Below, in pieces: positions 1-11,800 of a stretch of DNA of 64,000 nt. The notes beneath the pieces are model-generated. The model saw only the letters and a program-made list of their open reading frames with translations. It was not told where the DNA came from and did no database searches. This DNA comes from Deuterostichococcus epilithicus (taxonomy: Eukaryota > Chlorophyta > Trebouxiophyceae > Prasiolales > Stichococcaceae): assembly GCA_033439295.1 (NCBI GenBank), contig JAVTLE010000010.1:124001-188000 (forward strand), written 5' to 3'. Position numbers and translations under genes: made by a program. Numbering within the stretch: the stretch's first letter is position 1; the number at the start of each line of letters is the position of its first letter.

Positions 1-435
1 GTTCTAAACGGTCAGAGTGTGCAAGCACATTCATGCGTTCAGACTCTTGTCGAGCTCGCGTTCGAAAAAAGCAGTCTCGTGGCCTGCACAGCCAGCTGGG
101 CAGTCGTACTTCAGCTGGTCAGCATCAGTGCGATACCATGATTCCGAGTAGAACAGCTCGGGTCGTTATAAGCCAACTTTATGCAACAGTGTAGCGCTAG
201 GAAGGTTCAGGCGCATTCTGGCAGTATATGTCGTGACTATTTGACTCTCTGACTTTCTGACTTTACCTCAAGAAGTCGCGACACATACTAACCAGAATGT
301 GCCTGAACCTACCCATGGCCTTTGGTTGGCACGCCAGAATCCACATTGGCGGCGGCATTGACCTCCAGTGCAAAACTACAACATGCAACACTGCCACTAA
401 ACCTGTATTTCCCAACCCCCATGGCTCACTGACAG

Positions 436-3400
436 GCGACGGCGAGGCGGGGCCGACGCTGGCGACGGTCATTGCAGTGATGGGTGCGGCGCGCGGTGGC
501 GGCCTGCTGCACCCCTCGGAGTGGGCCGCGGCAGAGTCAGCGGCAGCATCGAGCCACCCCGCTGTGGCCCGCGCCCAAGTAGCGGCACAAGTGCTCGGCG
601 ACGAGGTGGGCTATCTTTGAAGGAGCTCCTCATGCTTTAGTGGGACTGAAACATGGCTGCAGCTCCTGCCCCTGTGCGGGTGCTCGCCAGTTTGGTGTCG
701 CCTGGGCGTCTGCGCGGCTATGATGCCCTTCACTGATAGATTGCGTATCCCTGCTCGCCTTCGCAACTTCCTGCTGTCTTGTCACTCACAGTTGTCTCAG
801 AGAGGGAGAGCATAGTTGTTGTCGTGCCTTGTTCTTGTGCTGCTGCTTTGATGTCATACAGCATGGTGGTTTTGCAAACAACAACTTCGCGTCACGGAAC
901 TGTGGCAAGCAAGCGTCTGATGTGCAATGCGTGGCCTGACTGAACTAAGACATCGTCAGCCATCCATTGAATCCTTGCATCAGGATCAAGACCCAGGAGA
1001 CATCCAACTCAGCAATGACACTCCTGATATGGTCTGCCACAGGAGGAAGTGCAGTTTTGGCGGCGCCTGCCCGCCACCCTGGCCGCTGTGGCCGCGGCAG
1101 CCGCAACGGCGGCGCCCACCGCCGACAGTCGCAACAATGAAGCAGCCTCGAGCCCTGCTGCAGCTGCGCAAGCTTCTGTGCCAGCAGACAACAGGTGGGC
1201 GTCCTCCAACCGCCACGAGTGGCATGGGCGTATCTGTGCTTGTACAGCGCCGACGCATTGCTGGACAGAGAAACGCAGTCAACTGGTCGGACCAGGCATT
1301 GGAATGGAAGCTGCCTGATACAGAAAGGTTTCCCGGCAAACGCTCAGTAGCACATCACACCTCGGCTAGGCGGGCTCCAGTGGCTCACTCCCGATGCGCT
1401 GTTGGGCCGGCATCGGTAGTTGGTCACTACAGTTTGCCTCACTGCGTGTGCTGCCTTTTCGTATTCCATGGCCAGTGAATCGTCAGCAGCATCCTGAGGA
1501 TACTACACGGTTTTCTTGAGGATCACCATGTGGCGCGGGCGCGGCTGGTGTCACCCTTGTCATGCAACGAGGCGTGCGCGGTCAGATCCTCACTATGCGA
1601 ACATACCAGCAACCATTCCGCAGGCCACTGCACGACTGCGTTGCTGGCAGCATGGGGACATTAGGGACATGCGGCGTGAGGCCGTGATGCCCTCACGTGC
1701 CGACATTGTTATGAAACACTTTTTGTGCCCAACCTGCATCTCGCTGCCGCTTCTGTAGGCCGCTGTGGGATGTGACCCGCACGCTAATGAAGGTGTCGGA
1801 GCTGGCACCGCAGCGAAAGGCCACGGCGCATACAAGGAATTGGATCGTGTGTGTAATTGAATTCAGGGAGGACCAGGCCATGTCAAATGATCTTGTGTGC
1901 TTGCTCGCCACACAGGCTGTTTTGGCAGGGGGGCGTCCCATCAGCGGAGGTGCACGAGCAGGCGTCCTGATACAAGGCTGTGACACATGAGAACATTGCC
2001 AACCCCCCCCCCTCCCCCCCCTCCCCACCTCCGCAGTCTGACGCGACAGCCTGAGAGGCCAGCGTGTTCCGCACCTTGCAGGCCGCTGTGGGAGGCGGGC
2101 GTCGCGCTGGCGGAGGCGCGCGAGCGGGTTGCATGGCACGAGGCCATGGCGGACCGCAACGCATCGCCATCCGACAAGCAGCAGGCACGTGCACAACTTT
2201 TGGATCCTATAAATGGAGGCGGGCAGTGCCTCACGAATCGTTTACTAGTCAGGCTGTGGGGTATCGAGGCAATGGCGGACCGCAGCGCCTTTCCAAACAT
2301 GCTGCAGGCGCTCACGCCAGGCCCTCAGCTGTCACCCTTGCGAGAATGACCGCATAATGGTGGTTGGGTACCCCTCTGGTGGCGGATGGGAAATCTCAGA
2401 GCCCTGATGGATTAAGGCGCTGCAAGACCTTGGTTGCCTGCGCCCAAGCATCGACGGCACATCGCAGGGCAGTAGCACCTGGGCTTGCTGGCTAGCTTTA
2501 GGGACCTCATATCAAAGCGGAGCCAAGCGCTGCTGTCGCACACCTGTACCTGGCAGCAAATTATCCCTGCAAGCGGCTGGAGGCGTCAGCCGAGCCGCAC
2601 AGGCCTGTGCCAGGCCTGTACCGGGCTGCAGTCATTCAACCACTGCCCTGAGGCATCACACTAATGTTTGACGAAATCTTGCAACGCCGCCTGTTTCCCT
2701 AAGGTATTTCTGTCCTGGCCACTTCCGACGCATGGACGGCAACTCGAGACTGACAGGTGGCTTCTGCAGCACTCTAAGCGCTCTGCCGCGGCGTGAAAAT
2801 TGTTACGCCAGTTGGTGAATCCCTGTACTAGTGAACCCAGGGGCATACGGACCAGCCGCCTCTCTACAGTGCATGCACAAATGCGGCAGCTTTGCCAGCT
2901 GACAGGGAAACATGACTGGCAAAACTTGTTGTGTTACTCAGGTAAGTATCTCGTGGCAAGATTTTGTGGCATTGTTTTTTGCCAACAGCAAGATCTTCTG
3001 ACCTAAAGGCAAGGCTACCTGGCGCAGGAGCGGCGCATGATCGAGTACGTGGCGCTTGGGGACTACCACACCGCGGTGGGATTCCTGCTTGCGTCGCCGC
3101 CGGAGCGGTCAGCGCGCTACTACCGCGATGCGCTGTGCACGCTGGCACTGGCGCATGCGGCGGCGTCCGTGCCAGAGAGCGGCGGCGTCGCAGCGGAGAA
3201 GCAGCAGCAGCAGCAGCAGCAGCACAAGGATGGCGACGGCCGCGGCGGCGCCGCAGGCGGCGAGGGCGGTGCAGAGCAGGAACCTGCAGCGGCGGCGCCG
3301 ACGCCGCCGACGGCCAGCAGCCTGTTGTGGCAGGCGGCAAAGGTGGGTCACCTGGGTGGATGCTGCCCTGCAATCGTGTGTCCACATCGCCTGCCTGATG

Positions 3401-4922
3401 CAGCTGCAGTGTGTCACAGGTGCAGGTTGGCAGGCTGCCATGAGCCGTCTGTCCTGTCCTCACGTGAGCGACGCCAAGTCCCTGCGTATGATCCTGATCA
3501 TCGCATCGCAGTACACCTATATGTGGTGTTATGAGGCCTTCATGTGAGGCGATATTGGAGAGATATGGGGTTCAGTCAGAAATCCTGTGCTTCAGGTTGT
3601 GGCGGCCAACGCCGCAAGCGTTGGCGACGCGCTGCTCGGCGTGCCGCTGCTGTGCTCGTCAGGTGCGCGCATTCGGGGAAGGCATGCATGCGAGGAATCG
3701 TCCGGGCGTGCTGACCATGGCATTGGACGTTCCAGAACCGGCTTGTGCAGACCGCAAGCTGACGGGGAACATCAGTCTGGCCACAGGCAGATGCTCTGCC
3801 TGATGTGCCTCGGCGGGCTTCCAGCATGCTTTTGGTCTTCCGCATGGCGATGCGTGGACGATGCGGGTTGGCGTCCATCTGCAGGCTCTGAAAACGGGGT
3901 TTTCAAAAGTCCTTTTTGGAATTTCAGGGCTTGATGCGACCCGCCTGATCATACGCCTGCAGGGCTGTCCGCGGAGGCGGTGTCGGTGCTGCAGGATGCG
4001 GGGCTCTGGCGCTATGGCGCCACCCTGGCGGCAGCCGCTCTGGCGCCGGGGCCGCGGGCGGTGGCGCTGAACCGCTGGGCGTTGCATGTGCACCAGGTGT
4101 GGGGTTTTGAGTAATAGAGGATTTGGGGTTCAGTGCCGCACTGGCTGGCCACATCGGGGCTGGACTTTCAGGGGCAGGCCACGGCTTGCGATGAGAGGTT
4201 GAGCTGAGATGTGACGAGAGGTTGAGCTGCCGCCCCCTGTCAGCCTCGTACGATGCCTCCGCAAAGCCGTACAGGGGTTGTGCAGCAACTCTCGTGCAGG
4301 CGACTTCTCTCGCGCAAGTCCTGTCACAGGCGACGCCATGCGGCCTAATGGCAGCTGCAGGAAACGCACGATCACGCAGTTCGGGAACGGGCCAGAGGAA
4401 AAACTGGCCAGAAAACACTGGCTCTGGAACTGGCCGGCCGTTCCACGCGCAGGCGGAGGGCAGCGTGTGGCGCGCCGCGGGGCTGCTGGCAGCAGGCGGC
4501 GAGCTGGGTGCCGCGGCGGCGCTGCTGAGCTGTACTATGCCCGACCAGGCGGCGGCATTTGCGGCAGCCGTCCGGGAGGCCGGTCTGGCAGGCGAGTGGA
4601 TCTTGGTGTCTGCATTCTGGATCAGCAAACTTGGGTCAGCAAAATTGGATCAGCAGAGTGCCCCACCGCAGGCAGCAGCGTCGGCCTGGTCAGCGTATCT
4701 GCAGTAGGCTCGGCTTCCGAATGCGGACGAGGCACCTTTCAATACACGTCAATGCTGTGCTCTGCAGCAGGCGAAGGCGCCGGCCTTGTCAGTATGTTCC
4801 CCACTGGTCCTGGCGGCGCAAGGCGCGGTAGGGTGCAGGCGGCGGCGGAAGGCGCCAAGCTGGCGGAAGCGCTGGAAGCCGACTTCTGCCAGTATGCCAT
4901 CGAACTGCTGCAGGCGGTCTGA
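436..4922 (+). CDS. WDR11: WDR11-like protein, C-terminal part (5' incomplete)
   Basis: C-terminal helical region of a WDR11-type WD40 scaffold, a family linked to vesicle tethering at the trans-Golgi. Phase-consistent exons: 436-605, 1055-1194, 2082-2184, 3028-3342, 3596-3662, 3963-4096, 4453-4605 and 4839-4922 (TGA 4920-4922). Family-like blocks include LWEAGVALAEARERVAWHE, then EYVALGDYHTAVGFLLASPP with YYRDALCTLALA, then VVAANAASVGDALLGVPLL and VLQDAGLWRYGATLAAAAL. The 2184/2185 junction only works as a GC-AG intron, and phases then agree on both sides. A short polyglutamine run (CAG repeat near 3199-3222) sits in exon 3028-3342. The beta-propeller exons are not visible; the first mapped exon starts in phase 1, so the gene continues upstream, probably beyond the window. 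I am fairly sure of the family from the C-terminal blocks, less sure of the first two exons. Confidence 0.72.
2139..2288 (+). repeat. Exon echo in the WDR11-like gene
   Basis: Coding bases 2139-2162 (EAMADRNA region) recur at 2265-2288 in the downstream intron with 2 mismatches in 24, offset 126 nt. The copy would read EAMADRSA. A second, weaker match is upstream: the exon's acceptor and first bases (2079-2095) match 1755-1771 with one mismatch. Confidence 0.7.
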
Positions 4923-5003
4923 ACTCCAAACAGCGAAGACACTCGAACTGAGTTCAGGGGACACCGCTGCGAACACACCATCGAGCTGCTGCAGGCAGCC
5001 TGA
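4897..5003 (+). repeat. Duplicated stop-codon end of the WDR11-like gene
   Basis: The last coding bases including the stop (4897-4922, ending IELLQAV-stop) recur 81 nt downstream at 4978-5003 (ending IELLQAA-stop), with 3 differences in 26. The copy lies in the 3' flank and carries its own in-frame stop. Confidence 0.75.
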
Positions 5004-5857
5004 TGACGAGGCTGTCTGATATTGTGGGCTCCGGGCGGTGTTGCCACAGACTATTGGTCTGCGGCGGTGATCTGTCGGGAGACTTGAGCCTTCTGGCAGC
5101 CGTGCACCAGCACGTTGTTTCCGCGGATGTCAAGGGCACCGGTCGTCGAAACCCTTAACCCAGCGCCATACCACCTGATGCAGCGGACCGCGGCGAGCGC
5201 AGTGCCCAGCAGACGTGATTCCGTCTGATGGCAATCTTGAGTGAGATTGACGAGTTGTATATGCAATTTATCGCAAAACGTGATCCAGGCCAGATTGTTG
5301 CTTTCGTCGCCTCTGCTCCACTCTGTGCGTTGCACCCAATGCATCGTCCAAGAAGCTGCTGCTTCCTCGGCCCTCTTGGCTTCCCGTGCCAGCCTCGCCC
5401 CACACAAGCTGCAATTTGCCACAATCGGATGTGAAGTGAATCAGAGGTTCATTGCCAGTCGCTGAATGACGCAAATGCATCTCGCGTGACGTTCCAGCAG
5501 CGGCAGGAAATTTAGCTTTTAGCGATTGCTGCAGCCGTCAAGCCTTTCGCAAATAGCAGCAGTCTGCTGTTTTGACCGTCTAGTGCGTTATTGAAGCATA
5601 GCAAGGACGCTTTACAGCTTTGTTGAGTTCAGCTCGACCGATACATCGATTGGCTCAAGGGGTGTGCGTGCCTGCACCCATCGCTTGAGCGCAGCTCGCG
5701 TATTACAGGGGCTTCGAGCAATCATCCGGGGCACTCGTTAAATTTCCTTCCTTGCGCGGTCAAATCTCGTACCCCGCTGCGCAGCGATGGGCACGCGCTG
5801 CTAGGCAGACACATTTGGCGCAGGCTGTGCGGCAGGCCAGGCATCTAGGCTGCTGCC
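5004..5857. other. Intergenic, WDR11-like to BMS1
   Basis: No reading frame here shows family-like sequence or splice-compatible exons. It should hold the WDR11-like 3' UTR and the BMS1 promoter and 5' UTR. I see no recognisable promoter element. Confidence 0.5.
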
Positions 5858-8800
5858 ATGCCTGGGGCACACAAGAAGAAGACCAAGGGCGCTAAAGTCA
5901 AGAAGCGCAAAGCGGACACCGCTAAGAAGGCGCGGAAGGAGGAGAAGGCCGCCGGCGGCGATGCGGACGCTGGCGCTGGCCGCGGCGGCGCGCCGGCCGC
6001 CTCCAAGCAGCGCAACCCCAAGGCCTTCATCTTCAGCGGCAGCGGCAAGGCCAAGAAGCAGGCGGCGCGCACCGCAGAGAAGGAGCAGCGGCGCATGCAT
6101 GGTGAGGGGCTCCCCTTTGAGCCTAAAACGGTTTTGGTGCTTGGACAGACGACGGGCACCATGCATGAGTCTCGCAGGGTGGCACACGGTGGCACAGCGG
6201 GCACCGGCCCAGCGCTGGGTCAGCAGACAGATCAGCCCGGCGCGTCAGCTGTCAGGCGCCTCACCAGGCGTCTCCTGCTGCTATGCTGATACGCGCCTGC
6301 CAATGCAGTTACAGCGGCCGCTGGCATAGGCGGGCCAGTCGCACTGCAATTGCAGTCGCTGATCCCAGTGGCACGCTGGCCGCTGAGCAGCCGCTCGGGT
6401 CAGGTTTAGTGCCAATGGAAACAGCCCTCCATGCCGATGGAAACAGCCTTTCATGCTTGTGACCTGGTGGTCTGCAGTGCCGCTCATGGAGGCGGCGCCG
6501 GAGGAGGAGCCCCCTGTCGTGGTGCTGGTGCACGGGCCGCGCGGCGTCGGCAAGTCCACTCTCATCCGGGCGCTGGTGAAGCACTACACGCGGCAGAGCC
6601 TGGGCGATGTGCGCGGCCCGATCACCATTGTCGCGGGCAAGCGCCGGCGGCTTACCTTCATCGAGTGCCCCCAGGTGAGCGGCTGCTGCAGCCGAGCTGC
6701 CTTTCGAGCGATTGCTGTCCGAGCTGCGAGCGGTCGCTGTGGCCAAGCTGCCTTTCGAAACATCTCGACAACAAGCTGCAACGGACACGGGAGTTTAGGG
6801 GCGTTCGGCTGGTGCTCAGCGCCTGCCACACGGCTTGCAATGAGAGTCGTTCTCACAAGCAGCAGGTGCTCGCCCTCAGGAGCCTTGGGCCGCATGCCTG
6901 CTGTCCATGTCTTTGTGCGCTGTGCGCCCATCGGCAGCCAGCAACCCCGACCATCCTCGGCTGTGCAGGACATGCACGCGATGATCGACGCCGCCAAGTA
7001 TGCGGACCTGGTGCTGCTGCTCATCGATGCGGCCTTCGGCTTCGAGATGGAGACCTTCGAGTTCCTCAACCTGCTGCAGGTGTGTGCTGCATTGCTGCCG
7101 ACATGAGGTTGTGCAGAGCAGCACTGCGGCTTCTGGAGCTCACGTGTCCCTGGACATGCCACAGTGGACACGACACTTGGATCATGAAGCTCTGCGCATG
7201 GCCGCAGTTCACAGACGAGGCCTCGCATCGGGGGAAGAGGGGGGGGGTTGCTGGTACCCAGTCCCGCACCAGCGGCAGCTGCCTGTGAATCGACACTCAT
7301 CCGCGAGGACAGCCAGGGGCGCAGCCACTGTCCAGTCAGCGGCTGATGATCCTGCGCTCCTGTGCTCTGCAGGTGCACGGCTTCCCGCGGGTGATGGGCG
7401 TGCTGACGCACCTGGACGGCTTCCGCGATGACGACAAGCTCAAAAAGGTCAAGAAGACGCTCAAGCACCGCTTCTGGACCGAGATCTACCAGGGTGCGTG
7501 AGGCTCTCCCCGCTGAGACACGTCCTGCTGAGACACCCCCCGCTGCTGGGCACGGAAAATTCCCCCTGTGCTCCGGCCTGTGCCCTGCAGTCGCACAGTG
7601 CGCACGTGCTGCAGCGATCTTCCCTGGTCGGCATGCGGCATGGCACTCCTCTCGTGGGAGGACGTCGCACACCGAGCTGCGCCGGCAGTGACTGGGAGTG
7701 ACGCTGCCCTGCAGGCGCCAAGCTGTTTTACCTGAGCGGCATGCGGCACGGCAAGTACTTGAACCGGGAGGTGCTCAACCTGGGGCGCTTCATCAGCGTC
7801 ATGAAGTTCCGGCCGCTGACCTGGCGCACTGCCCACGGCTACCTGGTGCGCCAGTCGGTGTGGTGCCTGTCGGTGTTGCGTCCTCAAGTCAGTGCGCCGG
7901 GAACCATCAGAAACGGCATCCGGTAACCAGCAAGCGGACCCGCGGGCTGGGGACTCAGGGCGCTTAGGCGGTGACTGCTGGTCTACAGGGTCGATTGGAT
8001 GGGGGCGGCTGCCATGCAGAACCAAGCGCGCAGTCGGGGCGTGGCGCGGACCGGCTCCCTGTTGATCAGGCCTCGCAACAAGTTCACACAAACACGCAAC
8101 ACATCCATGGTCGCAGGTGGCGGACCGGCTGGAGGATCTGACGCCGCCGGAGCGGGTGGAAGCGGACGCCAAGTGCGACAGGGATGTGGCGCTGTACGGC
8201 TTCCTGCGCGGTGCGAATCTGCGCCCCGGCGCGCGCCTGCACCTCGCCGGCGCTGGCGACTTCTCGGTGGGTGCCCTAAACCCTTTCGGGGGCACTTGGC
8301 CGATGCCCAGCGTCGCCGAGCTCAGACGTGCAGCCCGCCGCCGGCCTGCGGCCGGGCACATGCCTTTGCACCTCGCCGCCGGCTGCGACGCCCAGCAGGT
8401 TGGCGGCATACGCTGGCCACCTGTCGTCCAGCAGGGGAGGCAGGGCGTGTGCGCGCTGCCACCGGGTGACAGCTGCCCCTTCTTTGTCCATGGCTTCGGG
8501 GGCGCGGCGACTCTGTCAGACGCTGCTTCCCAGGACTTCTCCCGTCTTTGCCACATCCAACACAGAGCCTCCCTTCGTGCTTGTGGACAGGTGGCGGAGG
8601 TGACTGCGCTGCCGGACCCGTGCCCGCTGCCTGGCAGCGTCAAGCGCCGCGGCCTCGGCGACAAGGACCGCCTGCTGTATGCGCCCATGGCCGATGTGGG
8701 CGGGCTGCTGTACGACCAGGATGCGGTGTACATCGACATCCCCGACTGGAAGGTGCCGCCTGCGCCTAGGATCCAGCTTGAGCCCCCGTTTGCAACCGTC

Positions 8801-11800
8801 TCCAATGCTGGCGGACTGCTGTACGACCAGGACTGGCGCCGACATCCTGACTGCACAGTCGGGTTTCGACATGTTGCGGGCAATGTGTCGAGTTTTGCGA
8901 ACATCGGGTGAATGATGAGAAGGATGTGACAGGCAGTGCTGGATCGCCTCCCACTAAGTGTGCAACTCCTGGCTGTCAAAAGTTGGGCCTGCGCCTCAGG
9001 TCCTACAAACCGGCGGCGCAACCCTGGTCGAGATGTCCACGGCGCAGAGAGTCACAAACCGCCATCGACATCTCGCTCCCATCCGCGGCAGTGGGCCATA
9101 CATGAGCTTCCTGCGGGCTTCACACCCTGGTGGGCCTGCTGTGATGTGCAGGTGCAGTTCACGGGGGAGGCGGCGGGCGGCGGCGAGGGCGAGGGCATGG
9201 TGCGGCAGCTTCAGGACGCCTCCCGCCCCGGCGTCGACGCCGCTCTGCGGTGCGAGCTGCCAGACCTAACCCATGAATCCTACACCCAAACTGTCCGCAT
9301 CGCCGCTTGGGTCGTGTCGAGGTCGGCGATGCGCCGCCTGACCCAGCATCCCTCGGCTGCAATGGGACTGCAAGCATTGTCGGTGTTGAAAGCTAGCTGA
9401 TTCCGGAAGTATGACCTGTCAAGCTGTGCGGTGCAGGGAGTCGCGCATCCAGCTGTTTGGCGGCGGCGCCCAGCTGGCGGGCGACGCCGCGCTCGACGCC
9501 AACAATGCGCTGGGCCTGGCCAGCGACGATGAGGAGTCTGGCGAGGAGGAAGCGGGGAGCAGCGACGACGGGAGCGGCTCGGGGGCCGGCGAGGCCGGCA
9601 GCGAGGAGGCAGACAGCAGCGACGACGGTGGGTTTACGTTAGGATCCAGGCCGACATCCTGCTCGTTGCTGCTGTCCAACATGAGCTTTGGACGTCAGGC
9701 TGCACCCTTGACATGATGGCGCTGAATCACGATGTGCGGCAGCGCACTTTCGTGTGCAGCAGCACGTGCATGCGTCAGAAGTCGGACAAGAAGTCGAACC
9801 AGAAGTTCGGACACCATGCCTGACTGGGGCGGTGTGCGGCAGCTGGCGCATCGACACCAGCTTGCAGGGCGTGCCGGTGGCGTGACATGCTCGGCTGCTG
9901 CATGTCGTGCAGAGCGCGAGGAAGCGGACGCCGCCAGTGGGGGCGCGGCTGGACTCACGCGCCTGCCACGTCACGCAGTGGTCCAGGTGCGTCTGCGCCG
10001 CCATGGCACTCTGCTGCCTGAGTGGTCGCTGATGCTGCGCCGCCTGCGGGTTGGGACGAGAGTCTGCTGCTGGCCCGACAGCTACACGGCCGCAGAGGTT
10101 GCAGCCGCAGAGTCGCTGTGCAGTGCCGTGCTGCGCGCAACCCGCCATGCCTGCAAAGGATCAACACCCGATCGCCACTCGCTTCTGAGAGCAACCTGAG
10201 ACACCTCACGCGCCTGGATGCCGCATCGACAGGCGGCAGACGGGCGGGTGCGGCGGCGGGCGGTGTTTGGCGAGGTTGAGCCGGACGCGCCGTCAGACGC
10301 CGATGAGTCTTCGGACGGGGAAGACGCGCAGGACGCCAGCGCGGCCTTTGGCGGGGCCGGCGCCGAGGGCTCGGACGCCGAATCCGACGAAGGTGCGCCG
10401 CCGAACCAGCGGATCGAGTTTGGAGTCGCCTGGTGCATCGCAACTTTTTGAGTTGCATTTGCTGGACGACGGTTCCAAACCACCTTTGTGAGTTTCTGCG
10501 TCCGACACCACACGTGTGAGCAGCGTCGGCAGCCCCCTGTGTTTGAAACGTCTTTGGTATTTTGACACCTGTCTAGGGAGATGCCAGAAGAAACTCATGC
10601 CGCATGCGTGACCTTCGATTGTCCGTCGCTTTCTGCAATCCAAGCAATGCCAACCAGACCCTGAGGCCGGCCTGCAGGCCTGGGCGCCGCGCGGTGGAAG
10701 GCCAGCCTGCTGCATCATCGCCTCTGCGCTGCGTGGAGTGACGTCATGCCTTGACCCAAAGCCCAACCGAAGACCTTGAGCCGCGCCTGCAGGCCTGGGC
10801 GGCGCTGCGCGGTGGAAGGCAAACCTGCTGGATCACGCCGCTGCGGTCTTTTCGGGACGCGCCGCTGATCTGGCGGCCTACGTCTACAGCCAGTCGGCAG
10901 TCATCGAGAAGGGGCAGCAGCCAAGCGGCCAACGGGTGAGCTCATCCGGTGGTGTCCTCTTGAGCTCCCAGTGTGCGGATGCTGCCGACTGCAGCCAAGC
11001 GACTCAGAGCAGCCTTGGCTGAAGGCTCAGCTGAGGGGGCTAGTTCTGCTACACCCTGCAGGAGAGCTTCGGACCAGCTGCTGTCCTGCTGCGCCGCTCT
11101 ACTGCTCGAACTACCCATAGTACCGCCGACAGGGCCGCCGGCGGCTGTGCGGGAATCCTGACGTGTGGCCTGGTACAACGTGTTGACAAAATCCTCGCAG
11201 GCGGCAGGTGGCGACTCGTCAGACGACGATGAGCTGTTCCGGGTGCGCGGCGCTGGCGGCAACGGCGGTCCAGGCGACCAGAACGACGCGGCAGCCGAGC
11301 TGGATGCTGTCGACAGCTCCCGCCCCGGCGGCGCCGCGGCGGCCGGCGCGCTGGCGCGGTGGGACGCAGACGGCGCCGCCGAGGTGCTCCGGGACCGCTT
11401 CGTCACGGGTGGGCGCTCTGTGCGGCAAGCTTGCTATTCTGGCACTGACGCTTGAGTGCTGAGTCTGCTCCGGAGCGACATTACTGGGGCCTGGACTCAC
11501 TGTAGCAGAAAGCAAGTGAGATCAGCCAACTCGTGGGTTGTGGGCTTGAGCCTACAGAACGCCGCATGATGCAAAGCTCGTCAAATCCATCCGAACCTGG
11601 CGACTGCATCACGACCAGGCGCAGCAGCCTGCAGATAGGCCTGTGGCTGTCGTGTTGATTTCCACACTGTGCCGAGCAGGCGACTGGGAGGCGGCGCAGC
11701 GGCGCGAGGCAGCAGAGCCGAGCGGGGACGGTGACGAGGAGGAGGTCTTCGGCGAGTTTGAAGATATTGAGACAGGTGCGCCGCCTGCGGAACTGGCTGC

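Noticed and set aside
3199-3222. CAG run in the WDR11-like gene considered as a CRISPR or satellite signal
   Set aside because: Simple coding trinucleotide repeat giving polyglutamine. No CRISPR array exists in the window.
5051-5424. Open frames on both strands left of BMS1
   Set aside because: No domain, no acceptable splice context and no codon bias like the neighbouring genes.
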